A program made the position numbers and the translations under genes. The notes beneath the pieces are model-generated. The model was not told the DNA's origin, did no database searches, and saw only the letters and a program-made list of their open reading frames with translations. From the NCBI RefSeq assembly GCF_016803135.1, contig NZ_JAEVFE010000001.1:248001-312000 (forward strand): a DNA stretch of 64,000 bases, written 5' to 3'. This document shows, piece by piece, positions 55,587 to 64,000 of this stretch. Positions within the stretch are counted from its first letter, which is position 1. Each line of letters starts with the position of its first letter. This DNA comes from Altererythrobacter sp. C41 (GTDB lineage Bacteria; Pseudomonadota; Alphaproteobacteria; Sphingomonadales; Sphingomonadaceae).

Positions 55587-55614
55587 ATATAGGTTCGGTT
55601 TCTGTTGGCACAAG
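55587..55614 (-). promoter_or_regulatory. RpoH (sigma-32) heat-shock promoter of dnaK
   Basis: Reading towards dnaK, CTTG is followed by exactly 17 bases and then CCTATAT. This matches the alphaproteobacterial heat-shock consensus CTTG-N17/18-CYTATNT. It lies about 92 bases upstream of the dnaK ATG, in the 167-base gap shared with the divergent copper-chaperone gene. I see no CIRCE element in that gap. Confidence 0.75.
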
Positions 55615-55662
55615 AGACCCTGCGGGCTAGCCTCGTGCGGTGTTCAGAGGGGAGAAACGACC

Positions 55663-56145
55663 ATGAAATCGTCTATGCTTGCGGCCGCGGCGCTGTCCGT
55701 CGCCGCTCTCGGCCTCGCGTCCTGTGGGGACGGTGCGACCGATCAGCCGGCCGAGGCGCCCGAAGGCGTGCCGGGGCTCACCGTCACGAATGCGCGAATG
55801 GTGCTCGCACCGGTAGGGGGCAATCCGGCGGCGGTTTACTTCGATCTCGCCTACGATGGCGACCGCAACGTCGCGCTCACCCGCGCCCATGTCGAAGGGG
55901 CGCAGAGCGCCTCGCTTCATGAATACGGTGAATGGAACCGCCAGGTGCAGATGCAGGAAATGCTGCCGCTGGTGCTCAAGAAAGGCGACAAGGTCGCATT
56001 CGAACCCGGGGGCAAGCATGTAATGGCGATGGACGTCGCGCCCGAGCTGCAGCCGGGGGGAACGACCGAGGTGACGCTCATCGTCTCCGGTGGTGACAAG
56101 ACCACCTTCGAAGCCGAGATCCGCGGCCCTGGGGAAGAGCGCTGA
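55663..56145 (+). CDS. PCu(A)C-type copper chaperone lipoprotein
   Basis: A periplasmic Cu(I) chaperone, family members of which help assemble the CuA centre of cytochrome oxidase. The 160-aa product has a lipobox LASC with Cys21 and the exact H-x10-M-x21-H-x-M copper motif at H86, M97, H119 and M121. GAGGGGAG precedes the ATG. It is divergent from dnaK and followed 23 bases later by the HEMVH protein gene. Confidence 0.93.
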   Translation: MKSSMLAAAALSVAALGLASCGDGATDQPAEAPEGVPGLTVTNARMVLAPVGGNPAAVYFDLAYDGDRNVALTRAHVEGAQSASLHEYGEWNRQVQMQEMLPLVLKKGDKVAFEPGGKHVMAMDVAPELQPGGTTEVTLIVSGGDKTTFEAEIRGPGEER

Positions 56146-56168
56146 GCGAAGCGGCCGTTTCCGCCGCC

Positions 56169-56654
56169 GTGCCGGTCTGTCCGGCCGGCGGCGAGCGGCC
56201 GCTCACGCCGGGCGAGATCGCGCTCGCCCGGTCGGTTTTCGGCGATGCGATCGACTATTCGAAAGTCACCATTCGCCGCCGCAAGTTCTTTCCCTTCCAG
56301 CCGCGCAAGATCACCATGGCGCCGCGCGGGCACCTCCACTTCCACCCGCTGGGCGAGGCATACTGCGACGATTTTGCGCAAGTCTCCGTCATTCGGCAGG
56401 GGCTTTTCATCCACGAAATGGTCCACGTCTGGCAGTCACAGACGAAGGGAAGCTGGTGGCTCGTCTTCAACCGCATGCCCTGGGCGCGCTACGACTACAG
56501 CCTCAAGCCCGGATGGCCGCTCGAACGCTATGGCATCGAACAGCAGGCCGAGATCGTGAAACACGCTTTCTGGCTACGCCGCGGCGTGAAAGTGGCTGGC
56601 GTGCCTGATGCGGCAGCTTATGACCTGTTAGTGAGGTTCCCCGGCGCTTCTTGA
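56169..56654 (+). CDS. Vgr-related protein with an HExxH motif
   Basis: A 161-aa protein of a family often labelled vgr-related in alphaproteobacteria. It has FIHEMVHVWQSQ near 79 (HExxH, as in zincin metalloproteases), a HFHP cluster shortly before, and RYGIEQQAEIVKH near 125, where an Asp or Glu could be the third ligand. Small size and no signal peptide argue for a cytoplasmic or injected role, but nothing is proven. GTG 56169 is the likeliest start, 23 bases after the copper-chaperone stop. Confidence 0.75.
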   Translation: MPVCPAGGERPLTPGEIALARSVFGDAIDYSKVTIRRRKFFPFQPRKITMAPRGHLHFHPLGEAYCDDFAQVSVIRQGLFIHEMVHVWQSQTKGSWWLVFNRMPWARYDYSLKPGWPLERYGIEQQAEIVKHAFWLRRGVKVAGVPDAAAYDLLVRFPGAS

Positions 56655-56688
56655 GCGCGACACGCTCCTGCGACGGGAACACCGAAAA

Positions 56689-56721
56689 GGGAAAGGGCCG
56701 CCTTGCTGGCGGCCCTTTCCC
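56689..56721. terminator. Long hairpin between convergent genes, probable terminator
   Basis: GGGAAAGGGCCGCC and GGCGGCCCTTTCCC form a perfect 14-bp stem with a 5-base loop. There is no T run on either side, so termination would rely on stem strength. It sits between the converging HEMVH gene and the lipoprotein gene and could serve both. Confidence 0.5.
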
Positions 56722-56736
56722 GTTCGATCCGGCGGA

Positions 56737-57030
56737 TCAGAAGTAGTCGCGGTAACGGTCGTCGTTGCGGCAATCGTCGTCCAGATAACGGCCGTTACGG
56801 TCGTACCAGCCGTCGCAGTCGCCGTCCTTATCCTTGAAATAGCCGGCAAGGCCACCAATCGCAGCGCCGGCGATCGCGTAAGTTTCGAGGTCCTCTCCAG
56901 TGATCGCGGCCGCGGCCGCGCCCGCCGCCGCGCCGAGGCCGGCACCTTCCACCGCGTAGTTCTCCGCGCAGGCGGACAGCCCGAGCGACGAAACGAGCAG
57001 CGCCGGCGCGAGCAGCATTGTGGTTTTCAT
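56737..57030 (-). CDS. Small glycine-zipper lipoprotein with an EF-hand-like loop
   Basis: A 97-aa lipoprotein (lipobox LSAC, Cys21). A glycine/alanine-zipper segment follows ([13 protein letters not shown] and [14 protein letters not shown]). The C-terminal part has [11 protein letters not shown] (67-77), which fits a D-x-D-x-D-G calcium-binding loop, and then a Tyr/Asp/Arg-rich tail. Outer-membrane glycine-zipper lipoproteins are common, but the calcium-loop addition is less usual. ATG 57030 fits the lipobox distance. Confidence 0.75.
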   Translation of the reverse strand: MKTTMLLAPALLVSSLGLSACAENYAVEGAGLGAAAGAAAAAITGEDLETYAIAGAAIGGLAGYFKDKDGDCDGWYDRNGRYLDDDCRNDDRYRDYF

Positions 57031-57124
57031 GGTGATTCTCCGTTGCATCCCTGTGCGATTGCTACGGGCTGCGCAGGCGAAGGTTCCGTGTGGGCCTAGC
57101 CCTTGCGGTGAATCGAGGTGCCGG

Positions 57125-58873
57125 TCAGTCGTATGCGACCCCGGACAGCCCCTGGCCCCCGTCGGCGATGAAGGCGTCGATCCGCTGCTCCAGCACCGGC
57201 AGCGGCACGGAGCCGAGCGAGAGCACCACATCGTGGAACTTGCGGATGTCGAACCGCTCGCCCAGCGCCTCTTCGGCCTTCGCGCGCACGCGGCGGATCG
57301 TCATTTCGCCTAGCTTGTAGGCCAGCGCCTGACCGGGCCAGCTTATGTAGCGATCGACCTCGGTCTCGACCTCGTGCCTCGACAAGGCCGTGCGGCTCGC
57401 GAGGTAGTCCAGCGCCTTCTCGCGGCTCCAGCCGTAGTGGTGGACCCCGGTGTCGATCACCAGCCGCGCCGCACGCCACATCTCGTAGCTGAGCTGGCCG
57501 AACCGTTCGTAAGGCGTGCGATAGATGCCCATCTCATTGCCGAGATATTCGACATAGAGCCCCCAGCCCTCGCCGAAGCCGGAGAAGTAGGTCTGCCTGC
57601 GGAACGGCGGCGCCTCGGCCTGTTCGAGCGCCACCCCGGCCTGGAAACTGTGCCCGGGGATGCACTCGTGCAGGGTCAGTGCCGGGATGTTGTAGAGCGG
57701 CCGCGACGGAAGATCGTAGGTGTTCATCATGCAGGCATCAAGCCCGCCGCGCCCTGCTGTATAGAACGGTGCGATCGCGTCGGGCACAGGGCGAATCGTG
57801 AAGCGATGGCGCGGAAGGAAGCCGAAGTAGTCGGCAATCACCCCATCGACCCGCTTCGCCGTATAGGCCGACACGCCCATCAGCTCATCCGGCGTGTCGG
57901 CGACGAACTGCGGGTCGGTGCGCAGAAACTGCACGAATTCGGGTAGCGTGCCTTCGAATCCGGCGTCCGCTTTCACCTTCTCCATCTCGGCCGTGATCCG
58001 CGCGACTTCGGCCAGGCCGATCTCGTGGATCTCCGCCGCGGTCAGATCGAGCGTCGTGTACTGCTCGATCTGCTGCTGGTAGTAGGCCGGTCCCTCCGGC
58101 ATCTTTTCCGCTGCCAGCGTGGTGCGCGTCTGCGGCAGGTACTCGTCGCGGAAGAAGTCGAGCAGCTTGGCATACGCCGGCGTGACGCTTTCGGCGATTG
58201 CCGCACGGCCAGCCGTCCTCAGCCGCTCGGCCTCGGCCGCGGGAATGCGCTGGGGCATCTCGGTGAAAGCGGTCCAGAACGGGCTGTCCTCGACATTCTC
58301 GACCACGCTCGACGCGATCGAGGCATCCCGTCCCTCGAGCGTCACGCGCGGCACGCTGAACCCGCGCTCCAGCCCCGCCCGCGCGTTGGCGATGTGTTCG
58401 TCGAAGAAGCGAGGAATGTCGCGCATGCGACCGATGTAACGCTCATATTCCTCGACGGTGGTGAAGCCCGAGCGCGGGGCGAGATAGCTCCAGAAACTGC
58501 TGTCGCTGTCGAACGGCATTTCCCATTCGCGGAAACGCGCGTCGCCGATATCGCTCTCCAGCAGCGTGCGGAAGACCGCTGCATCCGTCCGCGACGACGG
58601 GCTGAGGGCGCTCCCGTCCAGCGCCGCCAACCGCTGCAGGAACTCCTTCGCTTTGGCGGCGCGCGCCAGGTGCGCCTCGGGCGTGACCGATGCCAGTTCG
58701 TCCCCGGGGGCGGTGCTTCCGTTGCCTTCCTCGACCTGCTTGTACTGCGCCAACTGGTAGGCATAGTACTCGCCGGTCAAAGCGGAGAGCCGATCGTCGG
58801 CGGTTTCCTGCGCCTGCAGCGGCGCAACGACAACGCAGGCGGCTACAACCGCCGCCGGAAACGCAAACCTCAT
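57125..58873 (-). CDS. Exported DUF885 family metallopeptidase
   Basis: A 582-aa secreted protein with a signal peptide (about 1-22, APLQAQ). The zinc motif [10 protein letters not shown] near 400 has the HExxxGH form of DUF885, followed by [14 protein letters not shown] containing a likely third ligand. Members are thought to be carboxypeptidase-like, but few are characterised. ATG 58873 is used; a TTG directly precedes it. It lies 24 bases downstream of grpE, so it may be co-transcribed with hrcA-grpE. Confidence 0.88.
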   Translation of the reverse strand: MRFAFPAAVVAACVVVAPLQAQETADDRLSALTGEYYAYQLAQYKQVEEGNGSTAPGDELASVTPEAHLARAAKAKEFLQRLAALDGSALSPSSRTDAAVFRTLLESDIGDARFREWEMPFDSDSSFWSYLAPRSGFTTVEEYERYIGRMRDIPRFFDEHIANARAGLERGFSVPRVTLEGRDASIASSVVENVEDSPFWTAFTEMPQRIPAAEAERLRTAGRAAIAESVTPAYAKLLDFFRDEYLPQTRTTLAAEKMPEGPAYYQQQIEQYTTLDLTAAEIHEIGLAEVARITAEMEKVKADAGFEGTLPEFVQFLRTDPQFVADTPDELMGVSAYTAKRVDGVIADYFGFLPRHRFTIRPVPDAIAPFYTAGRGGLDACMMNTYDLPSRPLYNIPALTLHECIPGHSFQAGVALEQAEAPPFRRQTYFSGFGEGWGLYVEYLGNEMGIYRTPYERFGQLSYEMWRAARLVIDTGVHHYGWSREKALDYLASRTALSRHEVETEVDRYISWPGQALAYKLGEMTIRRVRAKAEEALGERFDIRKFHDVVLSLGSVPLPVLEQRIDAFIADGGQGLSGVAYD

Positions 58874-58897
58874 CAATCCTCCCCTCGGAACTTCTCG

Positions 58898-59479
58898 TTA
58901 CTTGGCGACGCTCACCATGGCGGGCCGCAGCAGGCGATCCTTGATCATGTAGCCGGACTGCAGCTCCTGCACGATCGTGCCGGGCTCCTGCCCTTCGCCG
59001 GCAGGAACTTCCATCATCGCCTGGTGGACGTTGGGATCGAGCGGCAGCCCGGTCGCGGCGATCCGCGTGATGCCATGCTGGCCGAAAACCTTCTCGATCT
59101 CCCGCTGCGTCGCCTCGATCCCGGCGATGAAGCGGCTCATCTTCTCGTCCTCGCGATATTCGGCGGGAACCGATTCCAGCGCACGGGCGAGGTTGTCCGC
59201 GACCGAGAGAATATCGCGCGCGAAGCCGGTGGCGGCGTAGTTGCGCGCGTCCTGCACGTCCTTCTCCAGCCGCCGCCGGACGTTCTGCGTCTCGGCGCGG
59301 GCGTAGAGCACATCCTGCTTGGCCGCATCGAGATCGGCGCGCAGCGTTGCGAGCGCATCCTCGACGCTGCTTGCTTCGTCGCCGGCGTCCACGCTGCCAT
59401 CATCGAGGAATTCCTCGGGCACGCCTTCGAGTTCCTTTTCAACGGCCTCGTCGTGCGGCCGCTTGTCGTTGTCGCTCAT
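58898..59479 (-). CDS. grpE: Nucleotide exchange factor GrpE
   Basis: Releases ADP from DnaK. The 193-aa product has an acidic N-terminus, a long helix (VLYARAETQNVRRRLEKDVQ) and the C-terminal beta domain with QSGYMIKDRLLRPAMV. It lies 12 bases after hrcA. The hrcA-grpE pair and dnaK-dnaJ lie about 3 kb apart on the same strand. Confidence 0.96.
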   Translation of the reverse strand: MSDNDKRPHDEAVEKELEGVPEEFLDDGSVDAGDEASSVEDALATLRADLDAAKQDVLYARAETQNVRRRLEKDVQDARNYAATGFARDILSVADNLARALESVPAEYREDEKMSRFIAGIEATQREIEKVFGQHGITRIAATGLPLDPNVHQAMMEVPAGEGQEPGTIVQELQSGYMIKDRLLRPAMVSVAK

Positions 59480-59491
59480 GATTTTTCGTGT

Positions 59492-60535
59492 CTATCCGAT
59501 GAGTTTACCCAGGGATCGGGCGGTGAAGTCCACCATGGGGACGACCCGCGCGTAATTCAACCGAGTCGGGCCGATCACGCCCAGGACGCCGACGACCCTG
59601 CCCTCGCGGTCGCGATAGGGCGAGGCGATGACCGAAGAGCCGCTGAGCGCGAAGAGCCGGTTCTCGCTGCCGATGAAGATTCGCGTCGCCTCCGCCTCCC
59701 GCGCACTCTCGAGCAGTTCGGCAACCGATTGCTTGTTCTCCAGATCGTCGAGCAGCGACCGGACGCGTTCGAGGTCCGAAAGCGCGGTGTCGTCGAGCAG
59801 CTTCGCCTGTCCGCGCACGATCAGGACCGGGCGCTGCGCCGCGTCCTCGCTCCACACGGCCAGGCCGCGTTCCACAAGGCTGCGGCTCGCATCGTCGAGC
59901 TGCGAACGGCCGGAGGCAATTTCGCTGCGCATCATCGCCGCCGCCTCGGGCAGCGTCCGGCCGGCAAGGCGTGCGGTGATGTAGTTGCTCGCCTGCTCCA
60001 GAAGTTGCGGGGAGACGCCCTCCCCCAACTCGACCACGCGGTTCTCGATCGCCCCGTCTTCGCCGACGAGGATGGCCAGCAACCGACCCTGACCGAGATT
60101 GACGAGACTGAACTGGGCAAGGCGGGGTTCGAGGCGTGGCACCATGACCATGCCTGCTGCGCCCGAGATGTCCGAAAGGATCGCGCTCGTCTGCTCGAGG
60201 GCCTGCTCGATAGGGCCCGGTTCGGCAAGCCGCCGTTCGATTGCCTTGCGCTCCTCGCGGGTCGGCTCGGCGACCTGCATCATCCCGTCCACGAACAGCC
60301 GCAGCCCGCTCTCGGTTGGCATGCGCCCCGCGCTCGTATGCGGTGCTGCGAGTAGGCCGAGCGCTTCAAGATCCGCCAGCACCGAGCGGATCGACGCCGG
60401 CGAAAGGTTGAGCCCACCCTCCCCTGCCAGCACCTTGGATCCGACCGGCTGCCCGCTATCGAGATAGCCCTCGACCACCAAGCGGAAGATCGCCCGTGCG
60501 CGATCGGTCAGTTCGGTGACGGGGGGTGTGGGCAT
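59492..60535 (-). CDS. hrcA: Heat-inducible repressor HrcA
   Basis: Represses groESL-type operons by binding CIRCE, with GroEL as its co-chaperone sensor. The winged helix is at the N-terminus (LSPASIRSVLADLEALGLLA, PHTSAGRMPTESGLRLFVD). The dimerisation and inserted domains follow to the C-terminal RLNYARVVPMVDFTAR. ATG 60535 gives the normal 347 aa. No CIRCE site is visible in this window, so its targets lie elsewhere. Confidence 0.95.
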   Translation of the reverse strand: MPTPPVTELTDRARAIFRLVVEGYLDSGQPVGSKVLAGEGGLNLSPASIRSVLADLEALGLLAAPHTSAGRMPTESGLRLFVDGMMQVAEPTREERKAIERRLAEPGPIEQALEQTSAILSDISGAAGMVMVPRLEPRLAQFSLVNLGQGRLLAILVGEDGAIENRVVELGEGVSPQLLEQASNYITARLAGRTLPEAAAMMRSEIASGRSQLDDASRSLVERGLAVWSEDAAQRPVLIVRGQAKLLDDTALSDLERVRSLLDDLENKQSVAELLESAREAEATRIFIGSENRLFALSGSSVIASPYRDREGRVVGVLGVIGPTRLNYARVVPMVDFTARSLGKLIG

Positions 60536-60554
60536 CGCGGGTTCGAAGCCGGCG

Positions 60555-61091
60555 TCAGCCACCGGCGGCCTGATCCTGTTCGTAGCGGAACCGGTTCTCC
60601 ATCGTGCCGACGAGAGCGTCGAGCGGCAGTTCCTGCCATGCTCCATAGAGACGTTCGCCGTTCTCGGCCAGACCGGGCTGACGGCAGCCCATGTACCAAT
60701 CAAGCGTGGTTTCGGCCCCTTTCGCATCGCGCCAGGTGATCACGACGGTGGCCTGGTCGGTCACGGTCGGCCCCTCGCAATTCTCGAAGCCATAGCTTAC
60801 GCTGGTTTCGGGACGAAAGGGCTCCAAACGCTCGGCAAACGCCTGCCACTCCGCGGCGCTGGCGGCGAACGCGCGCTCGCCCTTCACGGCGACGAACCGC
60901 TCGCCGCGATATATCCCATCGCCCGAGCGATCGAGTTCGATTTCGAAGACCGGGCACGCGCCGAAGCAGGGCGCGGTCGAGAATGCGATCGATTCGACCG
61001 CGTCGTTTCCAGCGGCCGTGCCCTCGTGCGTCGAGGTGGCGGCGCAGCCGGCAAGCGCGAGTGCCGCAACCGCGGCGAAGGGTTTCAACAT
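60555..61091 (-). CDS. DUF6438-type lipoprotein
   Basis: A 178-aa lipoprotein (lipobox LAGC, Cys16). The mature part begins with the family pattern AFSTAPCFGACPVFEIELDRSG and contains a fixed C-x3-C. ATG 61091 is preferred over one 12 codons upstream because the lipobox spacing is then right and GAAGGAG lies before it. It is 19 bases upstream of hrcA and divergent from rph. Confidence 0.82.
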   Translation of the reverse strand: MLKPFAAVAALALAGCAATSTHEGTAAGNDAVESIAFSTAPCFGACPVFEIELDRSGDGIYRGERFVAVKGERAFAASAAEWQAFAERLEPFRPETSVSYGFENCEGPTVTDQATVVITWRDAKGAETTLDWYMGCRQPGLAENGERLYGAWQELPLDALVGTMENRFRYEQDQAAGG

Positions 61092-61176
61092 GATTCGAAT
61101 CGCTCCTTCGTCGATGCTGGTCACCAACGTGCAAGACCGCTAGGGCGATCCGCAATCGAGAGATACGGAGACTTTC

Positions 61177-61893
61177 ATGCGACCTTCCGGCCGCGCGCCC
61201 GACGAGATGCGCGCCATCACCATCGAAACCGCCTTCACCCGGCACGCCGAAGGCTCATGCCTGATCGGTTTCGGCGATACGCGCGTGCTCTGCACCGCAA
61301 GCATCGAGGAACGCACGCCGCCATGGCTGCGAGGTAAGGGCGAAGGTTGGGTCACGGCCGAATACTCGATGCTGCCGCGCGCAACGCATACCCGCGGCCA
61401 GCGGGAGGCGGCAAAAGGCCGTCAGTCGGGCCGTACGCAGGAAATTCAGCGCCTTATCGGCCGCAGTTTGCGCGCCGTGGTCGACCTGAAGAAGCTCGGC
61501 GAGCGTCAGATCACCCTCGACTGCGACGTCATACAGGCCGACGGCGGCACGCGCACCGCGGCGATCTCCGGCGCGTGGATCGCCCTCCGGCTCGCAGTCG
61601 ACGGACTGATCGAGAGCGGCGCGCTCGCCAGCGATCCGATCGAGGCACAGGTCGCCGCGGTGAGCTGCGGCATCTATCAGGGAACGCCTGTGCTCGATCT
61701 CGACTACGATGAAGACAGCGCCGCCGATGCCGATGCGAACTTCGTCCTGATTTCCGGCGGCAAGATAGCCGAAGCCCAGGCGACCGCCGAGGGGGCCTGC
61801 TATGACGAGGAAGGCTTGCTGCGCCTCCTGCGCCTGGCGCGGATCGGCTGCGACCGAATCTTCGCCGCTCAGCTGAATGCGGTGAAGAAATGA
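61177..61893 (+). CDS. rph: Ribonuclease PH
   Basis: Phosphorolytic 3' exonuclease that trims tRNA precursors. The 238-aa product shows [15 protein letters not shown] at the N-terminus, [14 protein letters not shown], and [19 protein letters not shown], with full family length. It overlaps rdgB by ATGA; rph-rdgB-hemW is a conserved order. Confidence 0.96.
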   Translation: MRPSGRAPDEMRAITIETAFTRHAEGSCLIGFGDTRVLCTASIEERTPPWLRGKGEGWVTAEYSMLPRATHTRGQREAAKGRQSGRTQEIQRLIGRSLRAVVDLKKLGERQITLDCDVIQADGGTRTAAISGAWIALRLAVDGLIESGALASDPIEAQVAAVSCGIYQGTPVLDLDYDEDSAADADANFVLISGGKIAEAQATAEGACYDEEGLLRLLRLARIGCDRIFAAQLNAVKK

Positions 61894-62516
61894 CCCGCCG
61901 TCTCGGTTCGGGCAGCCTTGTGATCGCCACGCATAACGCGGGCAAACTCAAGGAAATCCAGGCGCTGCTCGATCCATATGGGGTGAAGTGCCTCAGTGCG
62001 GGGTCACTGGGCCTGCCCGAGCCGGCCGAGACGGGCACGACTTTTGTCGAGAACGCCTTGATCAAGGCGCGGGCAGCGGCCGAGGCCTCCGGCATCGTCG
62101 CGCTCGCCGACGACAGCGGACTCTCGGTCGCGGCGCTTAACGGAAGGCCGGGGGTCTACACCGCCGACTGGGCCGAGCGGCAATGGTTCGAAGGCGAGCC
62201 GGGCCGGGACTGGTACATGGCGATGGGCAAAGTGGAAGGGATGCTCGCGCAGCAGGGGCCGGACGCGCCGCGTGACGCCGCGTTCCACTGCGTGCTCGCG
62301 ATCGCCTGGCCCGACGGAGAGCACGCGGTCTACGAAGGGAGGGCGCCCGGCACGGTCACATGGCCGCCGCGCGGAGCCCTGGGTTTCGGTTACGATCCCG
62401 TCTTCGTGCCGCACGGCTACGAACAGACCTTCGCCGAGATCGCGCCCGAGGAAAAGCACCGCATCAGCCACCGCTCGGACGCCTTCGCGAAGCTCGTGGC
62501 GGAGCAATTCGGCTAG
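61890..62516 (+). CDS. rdgB: XTP/dITP pyrophosphatase (RdgB/HAM1)
   Basis: Removes non-canonical purine nucleotides from the dNTP pool. The 208-aa product has [18 protein letters not shown] at the N-terminus, [20 protein letters not shown] in the middle, and [10 protein letters not shown] followed by [11 protein letters not shown]. It is translationally coupled to rph. The 108 bases to hemW are taken up by an inverted repeat. Confidence 0.95.
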   Translation: MTRRLGSGSLVIATHNAGKLKEIQALLDPYGVKCLSAGSLGLPEPAETGTTFVENALIKARAAAEASGIVALADDSGLSVAALNGRPGVYTADWAERQWFEGEPGRDWYMAMGKVEGMLAQQGPDAPRDAAFHCVLAIAWPDGEHAVYEGRAPGTVTWPPRGALGFGYDPVFVPHGYEQTFAEIAPEEKHRISHRSDAFAKLVAEQFG

Positions 62517-62531
62517 CCAAAGCGTGAGTCT

Positions 62532-62596
62532 CCGCGAAGGCGGGGACCTCAGCCCATCGGCGCTGCGCCAGCGGCGCGAGGCCCCCGCCTTCGCGG
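62532..62596. repeat. REP-like palindromic intergenic repeat
   Basis: CCGCGAAGGCGGGGACCTC (62532-62550) and GAGGCCCCCGCCTTCGCGG (62578-62596) are 19-base inverted arms with a single mismatch. They enclose a smaller hairpin. The core CCCGCCTTCGCGG type is a common interspersed repeat in sphingomonads as I recall, and a decayed relative is at 42595-42668. Confidence 0.75.
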
Positions 62597-62624
62597 GGGA
62601 ACAGGTGTATGCTAAGGAATTCCT

Positions 62625-63776
62625 GTGGCACGCGCACTCTACATCCATTGGCCCTTCTGCCTGAAGAAGTGCCCCTACTGCGACTTCAACAGCCATGTGC
62701 GCGACGGAGTCGATCACGCGGCATGGCAGCGCGCACTCGTGGCAGACATGCGGCACGAGGTCGCGCTTGCAGGCGGCGAACCGCTCACCTCGATCTTCTT
62801 TGGCGGCGGTACGCCCTCGCTGATGCCGCCTGCGTTGGTCGCTCACCTGCTCGCGGAAGCGGAGCGGCTGTGGGGTTTTTCGGACGAGATCGAGATCACG
62901 CTCGAAGCGAACCCGTCCTCGGTCGAGGCGGCGGCGTTCGACGACCTCGCCGCAGCGGGAATCAATCGCGTCTCGCTCGGCCTGCAGGCGCTCGACGACG
63001 CGGCGCTGCGGTTCCTCGGACGGCTGCATGACGTCCGCGAAGGGCTTTCTGCGCTGGAGATCGCCCAGCAGCATTTCGCGCGGGTCAGCTTCGACCTGAT
63101 CTATGCCCGTCCCGGGCAGACCGCCGCCGAGTGGAGGGCCGAGCTGACTCGTGCGCTCGGCTTCGGCACCGATCACCTCTCGCTCTATCAGCTCACGATC
63201 GAACCCAACACGCGCTTCGCCACCGACGTCCGGCTCGGCCGCTTCGCGCCGCTCGACGACGATCCGGCAGCCGAACTGTTCGAAGTCACCCGTGCGGTCA
63301 CGTCGGAGGTGGGCCTGCCTGCCTACGAAGTCAGCAATCACGCACGGCCCGGGCAGGAGAGCCGGCACAACCTCACTTACTGGCGCTACCGCGACTACTG
63401 CGGGATCGGTCCCGGTGCGCATGGGCGGCGCGGCAGTGTGGGGACGCTTCGCCACAAGAAGCCCGAGAACTGGCTCGCCGCCGTGGATGAGCAAGGGCAC
63501 GGCATCCGCGAGGAAACGGTGCTGTCTCCCCTTACCCGGGCCTCCGAGGCGTTGCTGATGGGCTTGCGTCTCTCCGAAGGCGTTTCGCTACCGGATATCG
63601 CAGGGCGTTTCGGACTCGATGCCAACCGCCTGATCGATCACCATCGCTGCGAAATGCTCGAGCGGCTCGGCTTCGTACGGCGGACGGGTGGCCGTCTCGT
63701 GGTGACCGACAAAGGCATGCCGGTGCTCGACGCGGTGCTGGGAGAACTGGTTCATCCGGAACTCGTCGCGGCATGA
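62625..63776 (+). CDS. hemW: Radical SAM heme chaperone HemW
   Basis: Heme-binding radical SAM protein (HemN-like, but not coproporphyrinogen oxidase) that helps insert heme into respiratory enzymes. The cluster cysteines are C12, C16 and C19 in CLKKCPYC. The radical SAM core is followed by a HemN C-terminal domain with HNLTYWRYRDYCGIGPGAHG. The 383-aa length is normal. GTG 62625 has AAGGAAT before it. It overlaps xerC by ATGA. Confidence 0.93.
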   Translation: MARALYIHWPFCLKKCPYCDFNSHVRDGVDHAAWQRALVADMRHEVALAGGEPLTSIFFGGGTPSLMPPALVAHLLAEAERLWGFSDEIEITLEANPSSVEAAAFDDLAAAGINRVSLGLQALDDAALRFLGRLHDVREGLSALEIAQQHFARVSFDLIYARPGQTAAEWRAELTRALGFGTDHLSLYQLTIEPNTRFATDVRLGRFAPLDDDPAAELFEVTRAVTSEVGLPAYEVSNHARPGQESRHNLTYWRYRDYCGIGPGAHGRRGSVGTLRHKKPENWLAAVDEQGHGIREETVLSPLTRASEALLMGLRLSEGVSLPDIAGRFGLDANRLIDHHRCEMLERLGFVRRTGGRLVVTDKGMPVLDAVLGELVHPELVAA

Positions 63777-64000
63777 GCGCCGTCGACCTGCTCGCCGACT
63801 GGCACGACCATCTCGCGAAGAACCGCCGCCGGTCGCCGCACACGGTGCGTGCCTACCTCGCGGCGGCAAAGAACCTGCTCCAGGCCATCGGTGCGGAGGA
63901 TTGGCCTGCCGTCGCCCGGATCGAGGGCCCCGGGTTGCGCGCGCAGCTCGCCCGGCGGCGCGCCGATGGGCTCGGCAATGCCTCGGCGGCGCGGGAGCTT
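63773..64000 (+). CDS. xerC: Tyrosine recombinase XerC, N-terminal part (runs off the window)
   Basis: The first 76 codons of a chromosome-dimer resolvase. The SAM-like N-terminal domain is recognisable in WHDHLAKNRRRSPHTVRAYL. The catalytic R-H-R-Y domain is beyond the window end, so XerC rather than XerD or another integrase is inferred from the ATGA junction with hemW. Confidence 0.8.
   Translation, partial: MSAVDLLADWHDHLAKNRRRSPHTVRAYLAAAKNLLQAIGAEDWPAVARIEGPGLRAQLARRRADGLGNASAAREL

Noticed and set aside
53522-55630. A 702-codon frame antisense to dnaK
   Set aside because: Opposite strand of a highly conserved gene in GC-rich DNA; the known artefact of antisense dnaK frames.
60536-61176. 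CIRCE or RpoH element upstream of hrcA-grpE
   Set aside because: I looked for TTAGCACTC-type and CTTG-N17-CYTAT sequences before hrcA and its upstream lipoprotein gene and saw none.

Overview
This window is chromosomal DNA of a GC-rich alphaproteobacterium, most likely a sphingomonad of the Erythrobacteraceae type. I infer this from gene content: the dusB-ntrB-ntrC-ntrY-ntrX order, a fused IspDF, PhaR, a large TonB-dependent receptor, a tandem Hfq followed by hflX, and a three-domain pyruvate dehydrogenase E2. Almost all of it is core-genome DNA with very short gaps and many 1-40 base overlaps. I see no phage, insertion sequence, CRISPR array or rRNA operon. One tRNA gene (tRNA-Ser, anticodon TGA) is present.

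Layout. 1-7.6 kb: 5' part of gyrA, an exported TPR-like protein, NYN/LOTUS protein and carbonic anhydrase, lipA with ratA, pncC with a small exported protein, and ispDF. 7.6-16.9 kb: nitrogen control (dusB-ntrB-ntrC, then ntrY-ntrX behind an operator-like spacer), then tandem hfq and hflX. 16.9-25.7 kb, minus strand: mltB, rlpA-like, D,D-carboxypeptidase, tmk, holB, metG, tatD, an MBL hydrolase and a 58-aa membrane protein form one chain, followed by mazG. 25.8-29.8 kb: tRNA-Ser, a 1026-aa TonB receptor and two small genes. 29.9-37.0 kb, minus strand: pyruvate dehydrogenase E2, an SH3-like exported protein, a hotdog thioesterase, lipoamide dehydrogenase, a CPA2 antiporter, and a translationally coupled pair of class IV aminotransferase and sulfotransferase-like protein.

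37.1-50 kb: universal stress protein, a small membrane protein divergent from an XRE regulator with a strong palindrome between them, RNase R, an M28 peptidase, an archaeal/eukaryal-style prolyl-tRNA synthetase, PhaR, alanine racemase, an MFS symporter, a NifU-like protein, CvpA and RadA. 50-61 kb: patatin-like lipase; the heat-shock set dnaK-dnaJ (with a well-matched alphaproteobacterial RpoH promoter) and hrcA-grpE; a PCu(A)C copper chaperone; an HEMVH protein; small lipoproteins; and a DUF885 peptidase. 61-64 kb: rph-rdgB, a REP-like inverted repeat, hemW and the start of xerC.

The most interesting points are (1) the Hfq made of two Sm domains in one chain, the second with altered RNA-binding residues; (2) the overlapping aminotransferase/sulfotransferase-like pair, whose two domains I recall being fused in plant proteins of unknown role; (3) the palindromic CAA/TTG array ahead of ntrY next to an NtrX that lacks GAFTGA; (4) an RlpA-like protein that has lost the usual catalytic Asp; and (5) three convergent gene pairs whose stop codons interlock.
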